A stretch of 64,000 bases of DNA from GCA-2720975 sp964467985 (GTDB taxonomy: Bacteria > Planctomycetota > UBA1135 > GCA-002686595): NCBI GenBank assembly GCA_964467985.1, contig CAYXTP010000017.1, forward strand, positions 1-64,000, read 5' to 3'. The position numbers and the translations under genes are program-made. Below, one piece after another: positions 53,020 through 61,145 of the stretch; the stretch's first letter is position 1; each line of letters begins with the position of its first letter. The notes under the pieces are model-generated. The model had not been told where the DNA came from and did not search any database. It saw only the letters and a list, made by a program, of their open reading frames with translations.

Positions 53020-53131
53020 TGCCCTCGCTCCTAGTCTCTGTCCATCGGCTGTGTGCGATGGAAGTTGGGGTGCCCCGTGTCACCGGGAGAGACCATCTCA
53101 TCCGAATTCTAGCAGCCCCCTCCCCTAGCTG

Positions 53132-53231
53132 NNNNNNNNNNNNNNNNNNNNNNNNNNNNNNNNNNNNNNNNNNNNNNNNNNNNNNNNNNNNNNNNNNNNN
53201 NNNNNNNNNNNNNNNNNNNNNNNNNNNNNNN
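53132..53231. other. Scaffold gap (100 N) with identical 10-bp flanks
   Basis: One hundred N. The bases immediately before and after the gap are the same 10-mer, CCCCTAGCTG (53122-53131 and 53232-53241), so the two contigs may simply overlap there and the gap length is probably nominal. Confidence 0.9.
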
Positions 53232-53233
53232 CC

Positions 53234-53614
53234 CCTAGCTGGAAGCTGCTCATCACCGCAGCACTCACCTTGGCCGCCGCGGTAGCGGCCTATCGCCGCA
53301 CGCGCTCACCGATCTTCCTAGGATTCCTGTTTTGCATGGGTTCACTGGCACCCTTGGCGGCGGATCAAGGGGGGCTCCATGAGGTCTCCTTGGTCCTGGT
53401 CTGCGTGGCCTTCCTTTTGTTGGGGCTTGCCCTGCACAGCAACTCGCTCGTACTTCCGGCCGCCATCGCGTTGCCCCTTTCTGTTGGGGGCGTGTCGCAA
53501 AGACACTTGGACTCGCTCTGGGCCTGGGCCGGAGCCGTGGTCATCGGCGGTGCCCTGCTCGTCGCCCTCGGCTTCCGAATGGGGTCGCAGGGGCAGACCG
53601 CGAGGGCCAGGTGA
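53234..53614 (+). CDS. Membrane protein, 5' truncated by the gap
   Basis: Open from the gap edge to a TGA, ~126 residues visible. The frame begins SWKLLITAALTLAAAVAAYR and contains four hydrophobic helices (FLGFLFCMGSLAPLAAD, VSLVLVCVAFLLLGLALH, LVLPAAIALPLSVGGV and WAWAGAVVIGGALLVALGF). If the contig ends overlap by the shared 10 bases, the same frame continues upstream to an ATG at 53058. No family recognised. Confidence 0.6.
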   Translation, partial: PSWKLLITAALTLAAAVAAYRRTRSPIFLGFLFCMGSLAPLAADQGGLHEVSLVLVCVAFLLLGLALHSNSLVLPAAIALPLSVGGVSQRHLDSLWAWAGAVVIGGALLVALGFRMGSQGQTARAR

Positions 53615-53671
53615 GGTCGTTGGGATCGAGGTGAATCCCTGGTCCCAGACTGGAGCCAATCTGGCGCTCAC

Positions 53672-55105
53672 CTATTCGACGTATCCGAGCGCTTTCAATT
53701 CCTGCAGCAGTTCCTCCGAAAATCCAGACATGTCCGTGTCCTGATCGCCGGCCTTCCAGTTTCGAGACTGCAATTGCACCTGCAACAGTGCGCGCATGAA
53801 CTCGGCGTCGGGGGAGTCCAGATTGCTAGAGAGTTCCTGAGGATCGGCCGTCAAGTCGTAGTAGGCGTCATCGTACCGGACGCGGTAGAAGTACTTGCGG
53901 CCCTCCGACATGAGGGCGAACACGTCACCCGCACTACCGACCGGACTGCGCTGCGCGAGCGCCGGGCGGCTAAATTTGGTCTCGGTGCCATGGATCAAGG
54001 GCCACAGACTGAGGCTCTCCCAGGCGTCGTCCCGCAGTCCAAGAGACGCTGTCAGCGTGGGGGCCAGGTCGACCAGGGATACGATGCCTTGCACGTGGCG
54101 CGGTGCGAGAGCCGGCTGTTGGAAGACGATCAACGGAACGTGGATCTGTTCCTGGAAGACCTGACTGCTATGGCCCTTGTAGCTGTGACTGCCCAAGCCC
54201 TCACCGTGATCGGCTGTGATCACCCAAAGCGTGGGATCACTGCCGAGGGCGGCATTCAGTCTCTTGAAGAGAATGCGCACAGAACCATCTGCGTACTGAA
54301 CCCGGGCGTCGTAGAGGTCGACTGTCTCTAGCAGTTGATCCCGGTTGTTGATGATCGCTTGATTGGTGTCCCACGCAAATTCGGGAAAGGGGTCGTCAGC
54401 TTTCACCATTGGCCAGCCGTGGCGCTCGGCCAGGTAGTCGTACCAAGCGTCACCTTCAAGGGGGGGAGAGGCCTCGGCCAGGGAGGGACGGTTCTGAGGG
54501 GACTTCTTCTCGGACTCCCATTCGTGGACATTGAACAGGTGCACCCAAAGGAAGAAAGGAGTATCCGCGTCGAGCCCCTCAACCCACTCAGCCGCCTGCT
54601 TCATGGTCGCCCGTCCTGTGCGCTTGCCGAGGACCACGGTCTCAAAGCTGGAGGTCACATTGCGAATGAATCCCGTACTCACGAAGGCTGCAGTCTTGTA
54701 CCCGGCGTCCCGAAAGCGTTGCGCCACGTTGGGAATTTCCGGGTTCAGAGACTGGCCGTTGATCATGACCCCGTGCTGAAACGGATGAAGTCCCGTCAAC
54801 ATGGACGAGTGGCTAGGACCCGTGAACGGCATGGTGGCCTGTGCGTTGTCGAAGACAACGCTGCGCTGTGCGAGATCGTCGAGGAAGGGCGTCGTTTCTC
54901 GCAAGTAGCCGTTCATGCTCACATGGTCGGCACGCAGCGTGTCGATCGTGACCAGGATCACCGCGCGGTAGTCTGGCAGGGCTTCCTGATCTTGCGCAGG
55001 AGCGACGACATCGGACGGCGCAGGGTCTTCGGCGGGGGCGCAGCTCCATAGGCACCCGAGTAGGGCCGCGATGCAGGATGCAGGACGTACGGCGGTGCGT
55101 GCCAT
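53672..55105 (-). CDS. Sulfatase-like (alkaline phosphatase superfamily) lipoprotein with Thr nucleophile
   Basis: 477 residues, ATG. Lipoprotein signal ARTAVRPASCIAALLGCLWS (lipobox LLGC). Metal site VILVTIDTLRADHVSMNGYL, nucleophile region ATMPFTGPSHSSMLTGLHPF, second metal site LWVITADHGEGLGSHSYKGH, and a C-terminal ELKALGYVE tail. The nucleophile position is T-G-P-S-H instead of C/S-x-P-x-R, so it cannot carry formylglycine. It is probably a phosphodiesterase, phosphoglycerol-transferase-like enzyme or another hydrolase rather than a true sulfatase. It begins 8 bases after the formate dehydrogenase stop and may be read through from it. Confidence 0.85.
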   Translation of the reverse strand: MARTAVRPASCIAALLGCLWSCAPAEDPAPSDVVAPAQDQEALPDYRAVILVTIDTLRADHVSMNGYLRETTPFLDDLAQRSVVFDNAQATMPFTGPSHSSMLTGLHPFQHGVMINGQSLNPEIPNVAQRFRDAGYKTAAFVSTGFIRNVTSSFETVVLGKRTGRATMKQAAEWVEGLDADTPFFLWVHLFNVHEWESEKKSPQNRPSLAEASPPLEGDAWYDYLAERHGWPMVKADDPFPEFAWDTNQAIINNRDQLLETVDLYDARVQYADGSVRILFKRLNAALGSDPTLWVITADHGEGLGSHSYKGHSSQVFQEQIHVPLIVFQQPALAPRHVQGIVSLVDLAPTLTASLGLRDDAWESLSLWPLIHGTETKFSRPALAQRSPVGSAGDVFALMSEGRKYFYRVRYDDAYYDLTADPQELSSNLDSPDAEFMRALLQVQLQSRNWKAGDQDTDMSGFSEELLQELKALGYVE

Positions 55106-55113
55106 GGAGAACT

Positions 55114-57813
55114 TCAGTCTACCCCGCTGCTCAAGCGCACTGGGCAGACTTTCAGTTCAGCTGTATCGGTCACGGGGTCGTAGCCCGATCCGGTTAGGGT
55201 GTTTACGAGTACCTCGCTGAAACTGAAGCTACAGAACACCGTTCCCCGCGGGGACGTGTCGTCGCTTGCCACTCGCACCAAGATGCTCCCACGGCGGCTT
55301 GTCATGCGCGCCAGCGCGCCGTGTTCAAGACCCCAGGCTTCGACGTCCGCCGGGTGGATCTCGACCGATTCTTCGGGAACCAGGTACTCGGTACCCGTCG
55401 AGCGTCCGCTCATGGTGCGCGTGTGATAGTGCTCCAAGCGTCGACCCGTTGTGAGCCACACCGGGAATTCGTCGTCGATGACCTCAGCCGGATCCCGGTA
55501 GGAAGGGGTCTTGAACAGACCCCGACCACGGGGGAATTCCCCGATGTGGAGCATCGGCGTCCCTGGGTGGTCCGCATGCGGCACCGGCCACTGGTATCGA
55601 CCGTCGTCCACGCGTTCCCAGTCAAGGCCGGCATAGAGAGGGCTGAGAGCGCACAGTTCGTTGAAGACTTCTTCCGCCGACGTGTACTCAAACTGATCGC
55701 TGCCCAGTCGCTTGGAAATCTGTGCGATGATCCACCAATCGGGGCGAGCCTCGCCCTGGGCGGGCACGGCAGCTCGAACTCGCTGGGGGCGGCGCTCGGT
55801 GTTCGTGAAGACACCGTCGGTCTCCGCCCAAGCGGACGCGGGCAAGACCACGTCTGCTAGCTCTGCGGTCTCGGTCTTAAAAAGATCCATGACCACCAAA
55901 TGGTCGAGGGAGCCAAGCGCGCGCTCGCAGTGAGCGTAGTCGGGGTCCGATACGAGCGTGTTTTCGCCGCAGATGAGCATGGCGAAGATCTTCTCTCCGG
56001 CATGCTCCAAAGCCCGCACCTTGGTCATGCCTGGCTCGCTATCGAGCTTCACATTCCAAGCCTGCTCGAACTTGGCCTGCATGTCAGGGTCCGCGATGGG
56101 TTGGAAACCCGGGTAGTTGGTGGGCAGGGCCCCACAGTCCCCAGCTCCTTGGATGTTGTTCTGTCCACGCATGGGGTTGATGCCTGTTCCCTCACGCCCC
56201 AGGTTGCCAGTCATCAGGGCCAGGTTGGACAGACTCTGGACATTGTCCACACCGGAGATGTGTTCCGTGATCCCCAACGTGTAGTAGATGGCTCCACGGT
56301 CGGCTTCGGCGTAGAGCACTGCGGCACGTTCGATCAATTCCGCGGGTACTCCGGTGATTTGTTCGGCCCACTCCGGAGTGAAGGTCCGCAAGTGTTCACG
56401 CAAGGCCTGCCAACCCTCTGTGCGCTCTGCGATAAAGGCCTCATCGGCCAAGCCCTTCTCCGCAATGACGTGGGCCATGGCACCTAGCAAGGCCACGTCC
56501 GTTCCGACCCTCAGAGGTAGGTGCAGGTCTGCGCGACGAGCGAGGGGGATGCGGCGCGGGTCGGCGACGATCAAGATCGCCCCGCGGGCCTGGGCCTGTT
56601 TGAGGCGCGTGGCGGCCACGGGGTGAGCCTCGGTCATGTTCGTTCCGATACAGAACATCACATCGGGCTTGTCCATGTCGGCCAATGGATTCGACATGGC
56701 CCCGCGTCCCAGTGTGGCGGCCAGACCGGCCACCGTGGGTGCGTGTCAGGCACGGCTACAGTTGTCTATCTGATGCGTCCCGAAGTTGGCACGCATGAAC
56801 TTCTGCATAGAGTAGGCCGACTCGTGGGGCGCTCGGCCCGAGGCCACCGCGTAGACCGCGTGGCGTCCACGCTCGGCTGCCACGCGTGCGAACCCCTCAG
56901 CCGCCCGGTCCAAAGCCTCGTCCCATGAAACGGGAACCAGTTCCCCATCCTTGCGAACCAGTGGCTCCTTCAAGCGCTCTGGGTGCTGAACCCATTCCCA
57001 CGCGAACTGCCCCTTGATGCACAATGCACCCTCGTTGGCTGGGCCGTCCATGGCGGGTTGGACGCCCACCAGCGTGTCGCCTTTGGAGAGGATGTCCACG
57101 CTGCAACCCACCCCGCAGTAGGGGCAAACCGAACGCGTGGCCTGTACGGGTTCGGGTAGATCAACGTGTTGCAAGGCGCGTTGATCGGCGAGGGCGCCCG
57201 TGGGGCAGGTCTGGACGCATTGCCCGCAGAACGTGCAATCACTGTCCTGCAGGTCTACATCGAACTCGGCGCTGATTTGCGTGCCAAACCCGCGGCCAGT
57301 GATACTGATGGCGTAGTCGCCTTCCTGTTCTGCACAAACGCGGACGCAGCGATAGCAGCTGATACAGTGCTCATAGTCGCGCAGGATCATGGGATTGGGA
57401 TCGTCCTTGCGCGAGTGACCCGACGTGGCCCCCTCGAAGCGCGTGCCGTCGGAGCCGTAGCGCACCGAGAGTTGAGCGAGTTCCTGGGAGGCAAGGCCGC
57501 GCAGCGGATCGATCTCGGCCTCCTTGGGGTTCTCGGAGAGCACGAGGTCCAACAGCGTCTTGCGTTGCGTCTCAAGTGTCTCGGTGCAGGTGCTCACAAC
57601 CATGCCGGACTGAGCGGGTGTGGTGCAGGAAGCCAAGGGGCCGTTGATTCCCTGAACTTCAACCACACACATGCGGCAGGCCCCCATGGGCTCTAGTCGA
57701 TCGTCGAAGCACAGGGTCGGAATCTTGTCCCCGTGTCGGCGCGCGACCTTGTACAGAGTCTCACCCGGCTCAAAGGGGACGACTTGACCGTCTAGAGTGA
57801 GTTCGAGGGTCAT
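55114..57813 (-). CDS. fdhF: Selenocysteine-containing formate dehydrogenase, catalytic (alpha) subunit
   Basis: One 899-residue protein interrupted by an in-frame TGA at 56748-56746 (codon 356), read here as selenocysteine. Order: [2Fe-2S] ferredoxin domain (Cys35, 46, 49, 63), 4Fe-4S clusters (HCISCYRCVRVCAEQ; CTFCGQCVQTCP), CPYCGVGCSVDIL cluster next to the Mo/W-bis-MGD site, then DNCSRA-Sec-HAPTVAGL, where the Sec (metal ligand) and next His are catalytic. The remainder is molybdopterin-binding, ending EVLVNTLTGSGYDPVTDTAE. A SECIS-like hairpin lies directly after the TGA. The ATG overlaps the stop of the diaphorase gene. It oxidises formate to CO2, passing electrons to the NuoEF-like subunit and NAD. 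A Cys-for-Sec substitution would be the common alternative, and a pseudogene is unlikely since both halves are intact. Confidence 0.9.
56716..56748 (-). promoter_or_regulatory. Sec UGA codon with bacterial SECIS-like hairpin
   Basis: TGA followed after 11 bases by a 7-bp stem (GGTGGCC with GGCCGCC, one G-U pair) closing a 5-base apical loop GGTCT, at 56716-56734. The loop begins exactly 18 bases after the TGA. The E. coli fdhF SECIS, as recalled, also has GGUCU in its apical loop 18 bases after UGA. The hairpin lies within coding sequence, as bacterial SECIS elements do, for SelB binding. Confidence 0.8.
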
Positions 57814-59444
57814 CGCGCTTGGAGTTTGGCGTTGACCTGATCGGGGAACAGGCGCATGAGGCTATCGGTGATCAGGGGCGCGGACTTGCCCAGGCCGCAG
57901 GCGCTGAGTTGGGCCATGGTCTGCCCGATGGCGGCTACTTCGGAAACCCACTCTTCCTTCGCGGCTGGGCCCGCCTGGCCGCTCAAGCGTTCAGTCAAGC
58001 GTCGCGAGCCGATACGACAGGGAAAGCACTTGCCACAGGACTCGCTGGCGAAGAAATCCATGGCCTGGTGCGCGATCTCGAACATGTCCCTGCGGTCGTC
58101 GAAGACCATGATGCCGCCTGCACCGAGGAAGGAGCCACGAGCCCGCAGGCAGGCCTCGTCCAGGGTGACGTCCAGATCGTCCGCGCCCAAAAACCCGCCC
58201 GAGAGTCCGGCCATGGTGACGGCCTGGACCTGTCGACTCTCATCGATCCCAGCCCAATCAAACAGCAGCGTGCGCAGGGGTAGACCCATGGGCACTTCGT
58301 AGTTGCCGGGTCGCAGCACATCTCCCGAGAGGCTGATCAGTTTCGTGCCCTTGTGATCCCCGAGGCCCAGGCCCGCGTACCAGTCTGCCCCGTGAACCAG
58401 GATGGGCGCCACGCTGGCCAGGGTCTCCACATTGTTGACCACGGTGGGCGTCTGCTCGTACCCGTGGGTGACCGGGTAGGGGGGGCGGTTGCGCGGGAAG
58501 GGATGTTGCCCTTCCAGGCTGTTCAAGAGCGACGTCTCTTCGCCGCAAATGTAGGCGCCGGCACCGCGTCGTACGCAGAACTCGAAGCCGTCCAGATGCT
58601 CGCGTGCCTCGTCGATGGCCCGTTCCCAAATGGCCAGGGTCTGGGGGTACTCGTAGCGCAGGTAGATGAACCCGCGCCGGGCGCCGGTGGCGAGTCCCGC
58701 GATGGCCAGCCCTTCGAGGACCGCATGGGGGTCGTGGTCGAGCAGCACGCGGTCCTTGAAGCAACCCGGTTCGCCCTCGTCCGCGTTGCAGACCAGGGTC
58801 TTGGGCCCGCCCTCTGCATCGCGCACCGCGCGCCACTTGACCGCGGTGGGAAACCCCGCTCCCCCGCGTCCCGCCAGGCCCGAGTCCTCGAGAACTTGCA
58901 GGATCTCTTCCGATTCCATCTCCCGCGCCCGCGCCAGCGCTTGGTAGCCGCCCGTGCTCACGTACCCCGCATAAGTGGCGCGGTCCGCTTCTCGTATCCG
59001 TTCGAAACAGCACTCCTCGACCCCGCCCGGGTTCGGGGGGGGGAGGGGCGTGGGTAGCTCTTGCAACTCTCCCCCGGGCTGTCCCACCAGCGCTCGGTCG
59101 GCCTGCAGGACGGGAATGGGGTCGTCGCAACGTCCGGCGCAAGCCATCCCCTCGGCTCCCTCGAGTTCCGCGAGCAACTGCTCAGAGCCGTGCAGGCGAC
59201 AGATGGGCCCCGTGCAGACCCGCGGCTTGTCGCGCGATCCCGGATCGCTGGAGATGTGGTGGTAGAAGGTCACGCTCCCGTGCAGATTGGCGAGGGGCAT
59301 GCGCAGCCCCTCGGCCATGGCTCGCAAGGCCTCTTGCGAGATGTGCCCATCCCGTTCATTGAACGCGTGCAACAACGGGAGCAGGGGCGCCGGCTCATCG
59401 CGCCAGCGCTCGATCAGTTCTAGGTCAGTGGGAAACGCAGGCAC
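57810..59444 (-). CDS. NuoE-NuoF fusion, NAD-reducing subunit of formate dehydrogenase
   Basis: 544 residues from a GTG. The frame is open to 59672 but the NuoE-like fold starts near AFPTDLELIERW. Residues ~1-130 are NuoE-like (thioredoxin-fold [2Fe-2S]: RVCTGPICRLHG with C-x4-C and MACAGRCDDP with C-x3-C; the spacing between the pairs is shorter than usual). Residues ~140-540 are NuoF-like: SGLAGRGGAGFPTAVKW (FMN), CNADEGEPGCFKDR, GAGAYICGEETSLLNSLEGQ (NAD), and ESCGKCFPCRIGSRRL (4Fe-4S). It accepts electrons from the selenoprotein subunit and reduces NAD+. It is the first gene of the operon and overlaps the next (ATGA). An FdsB/FdsG-type pair joined in one chain. Confidence 0.92.
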   Translation of the reverse strand: MPAFPTDLELIERWRDEPAPLLPLLHAFNERDGHISQEALRAMAEGLRMPLANLHGSVTFYHHISSDPGSRDKPRVCTGPICRLHGSEQLLAELEGAEGMACAGRCDDPIPVLQADRALVGQPGGELQELPTPLPPPNPGGVEECCFERIREADRATYAGYVSTGGYQALARAREMESEEILQVLEDSGLAGRGGAGFPTAVKWRAVRDAEGGPKTLVCNADEGEPGCFKDRVLLDHDPHAVLEGLAIAGLATGARRGFIYLRYEYPQTLAIWERAIDEAREHLDGFEFCVRRGAGAYICGEETSLLNSLEGQHPFPRNRPPYPVTHGYEQTPTVVNNVETLASVAPILVHGADWYAGLGLGDHKGTKLISLSGDVLRPGNYEVPMGLPLRTLLFDWAGIDESRQVQAVTMAGLSGGFLGADDLDVTLDEACLRARGSFLGAGGIMVFDDRRDMFEIAHQAMDFFASESCGKCFPCRIGSRRLTERLSGQAGPAAKEEWVSEVAAIGQTMAQLSACGLGKSAPLITDSLMRLFPDQVNAKLQAR

Positions 59445-59452
59445 GGGCAGAG

Positions 59453-59744
59453 GATACGGAGTGGCGCTCCCTGCCGCACCATTCCGGCAGACAAGTACGC
59501 TACTACGTGAGAGCCCACGTCGTCGTGTAAATCCTCCCATGGGCCTGCCGCGATGCCCGGGCGAGCCGGGCTCCCGCTTGGCCGCAGCGCGGCGCGGCGA
59601 TTCGGCGAAGGGAGATCCCGCAATCGCCACTCGGAACCGCCCCGGAACTCTGGCCTGAGACCGAAGCTGCACCTAGGGTGGGGAGATGAGTGTGTACCGG
59701 ACTCGCCTGCCGGAATGGTGCGGCAGGGAGCGCCACTCCGTATC
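59453..59744. repeat. Perfect 38-bp inverted repeat bracketing a divergent promoter region
   Basis: The 38 bases at 59453-59490 are the exact reverse complement of 59707-59744, with 216 bases between. One arm ends 9 bases before the GTG of the NuoEF gene; the other ends directly at the ATG of the DUF255 gene. The arms therefore form equivalent 5' leaders (both ending CTCCGTATC) of the two divergent genes. No gene lies between the arms. This could be an invertible promoter segment, a recent leader duplication, or an assembly product. Confidence 0.85.
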
Positions 59745-61124
59745 ATGACTTCGACCCACACGAACCGGCTGGCGCAGGAGACGAGTCCCTATCTCCTGCA
59801 ACACGCGCACAATCCCGTGAACTGGTACCCATGGGGTCCCGAGGCGCTGGAATTGGCCGCGACCAGCGACAAGCCCATCTTCCTCTCCATCGGGTACTCA
59901 GCGTGCCACTGGTGCCACGTGATGGAGCACGAGTCCTTCGAGAGCGAACAGGTGGCGGCGTTGATGAACGAGCACTTCATCAACATCAAAGTCGACCGGG
60001 AAGAACGTCCGGACCTGGATGAGATCTACATGAAGGCCGTGCAGAGGATGACCGGGTCCGGGGGCTGGCCCATGAGTGTTTTTCTGACGCCCGACTGCAG
60101 GCCCTTCTTTGGGGGCACGTATTTCCCGCCTTTCGGCTCCCATGGCCGGCCGGGATTCGCGGACGTGTTGACTCACCTCTCCAGGGCCTGGGCCACCGAC
60201 AAGGGCAAGGTCGAGCAACAGGGAGAACGATTGGCCCAGGAGATCGCGCGCGAGGGCAGCGCAGATGGCAACGCCGAGGTCGACCCGGGTTGCCTGGACC
60301 ACTCCCTCAAGATGTTGCGCGAGAACTACGACGTCGTGTGGGGTGGGTTCGGCGAGGCGCCCAAATTTCCACACTCTGGGGACCTGCGCATCATGCTGCG
60401 TCATCACTTGCGGACCGGTGCCCAGGATGCGTTGGACAAGGTGACGTTTACCCTGGACAAGATGGCCTGCGGGGGTATCTACGACCAACTCGGGGGCGGT
60501 TTTCACCGCTACAGCACGGACGAGCGCTGGTTGATCCCGCACTTCGAGAAGATGCTGTACGACAACGCGCTCTTGATTCCCGCGTACCTCGAGGCCCACC
60601 TGGTTACGGGAGAGGAACGCTTCGCACGCATTGCCCGCGAGTGTTGCGAGTGGGTGTTGCGCGAAATGGTGACACCCGAAGGAGGCTTCGCCAGCACTCA
60701 GGATGCGGATAGCGAGGGGCAGGAGGGAACGTTCTTCGTGTGGGAACCCGACGAGCTGGCGCGGGTGCTCGGACCCGACACCGGCCGCTGGGCCCAGGAG
60801 TGGTACGGGGTCACGGACGGCGGGAATTTCGAGCACGGCAAGAGCGCNNNNNNNNNNNNNNNNNNNNNNNNNNNNNNNNNNNNNNNNNNNNNNNNNNNNN
60901 NNNNNNNNNNNNNNNNNNNNNNNNNNNNNNNNNNNNNNNNNNNNNNNTTCCTGCCCCAGCGGGTAGTCGCACTCGCCAGGTCGGGAGCGGATGCGGACCT
61001 CATTCCCCTCGTACAGGATCGACTCCCTGAACCCAACGGCGCGCGCGCGTACGTGTGTCGCCATTACGCCTGCCAGGAACCGGCGGATTCGGTGGCGGAT
61101 CTGCACGCCCAGCTGGAGGAGTGA
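59745..61124 (+). CDS. DUF255/YyaL thioredoxin-domain protein, interrupted by an assembly gap
   Basis: ATG start right after the inverted-repeat arm. The N-terminal DUF255 thioredoxin-like domain has NRLAQETSPYLLQHAHNPVN, SIGYSACHWCHVMEHESFES (CxxC-like pair) and INIKVDREERPDLDEIYMKA. It is followed by the alpha/alpha-barrel segment (GGIYDQLGGGFHRYSTDERW; LIPHFEKMLYDNALLIPAYL; ASTQDADSEGQEGTFFVWEP). The C-terminal YVCRHYACQEPADSVADLHA is the typical family end. The visible protein is ~425 residues plus 33 undetermined, while family members are usually near 680, so roughly 200 or more residues are missing in the gap. Function unknown; suggested redox or carbohydrate-processing role. Confidence 0.85.
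   Translation: MTSTHTNRLAQETSPYLLQHAHNPVNWYPWGPEALELAATSDKPIFLSIGYSACHWCHVMEHESFESEQVAALMNEHFINIKVDREERPDLDEIYMKAVQRMTGSGGWPMSVFLTPDCRPFFGGTYFPPFGSHGRPGFADVLTHLSRAWATDKGKVEQQGERLAQEIAREGSADGNAEVDPGCLDHSLKMLRENYDVVWGGFGEAPKFPHSGDLRIMLRHHLRTGAQDALDKVTFTLDKMACGGIYDQLGGGFHRYSTDERWLIPHFEKMLYDNALLIPAYLEAHLVTGEERFARIARECCEWVLREMVTPEGGFASTQDADSEGQEGTFFVWEPDELARVLGPDTGRWAQEWYGVTDGGNFEHGKSXXXXXXXXXXXXXXXXXXXXXXXXXXXXXXXXXXFLPQRVVALARSGADADLIPLVQDRLPEPNGARAYVCRHYACQEPADSVADLHAQLEE
60848..60947. other. Scaffold gap (100 N) inside the DUF255 gene
   Basis: One hundred N. The flanking protein segments belong to the middle and the extreme C-terminus of the DUF255 family, so the true gap is probably several hundred bases longer than drawn; the in-frame continuity across the N run is accidental. 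Confidence 0.85.
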
Positions 61125-61145
61125 GGTAAGCGCTCGCGTCCGACC

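Noticed and set aside
56746..56748. In-frame stop splitting the formate dehydrogenase into two pseudogene halves
   Set aside because: The TGA sits at the conserved Sec/Cys site, both halves are intact and in the same frame, and a SECIS-like hairpin follows. Selenocysteine readthrough explains it better than decay.
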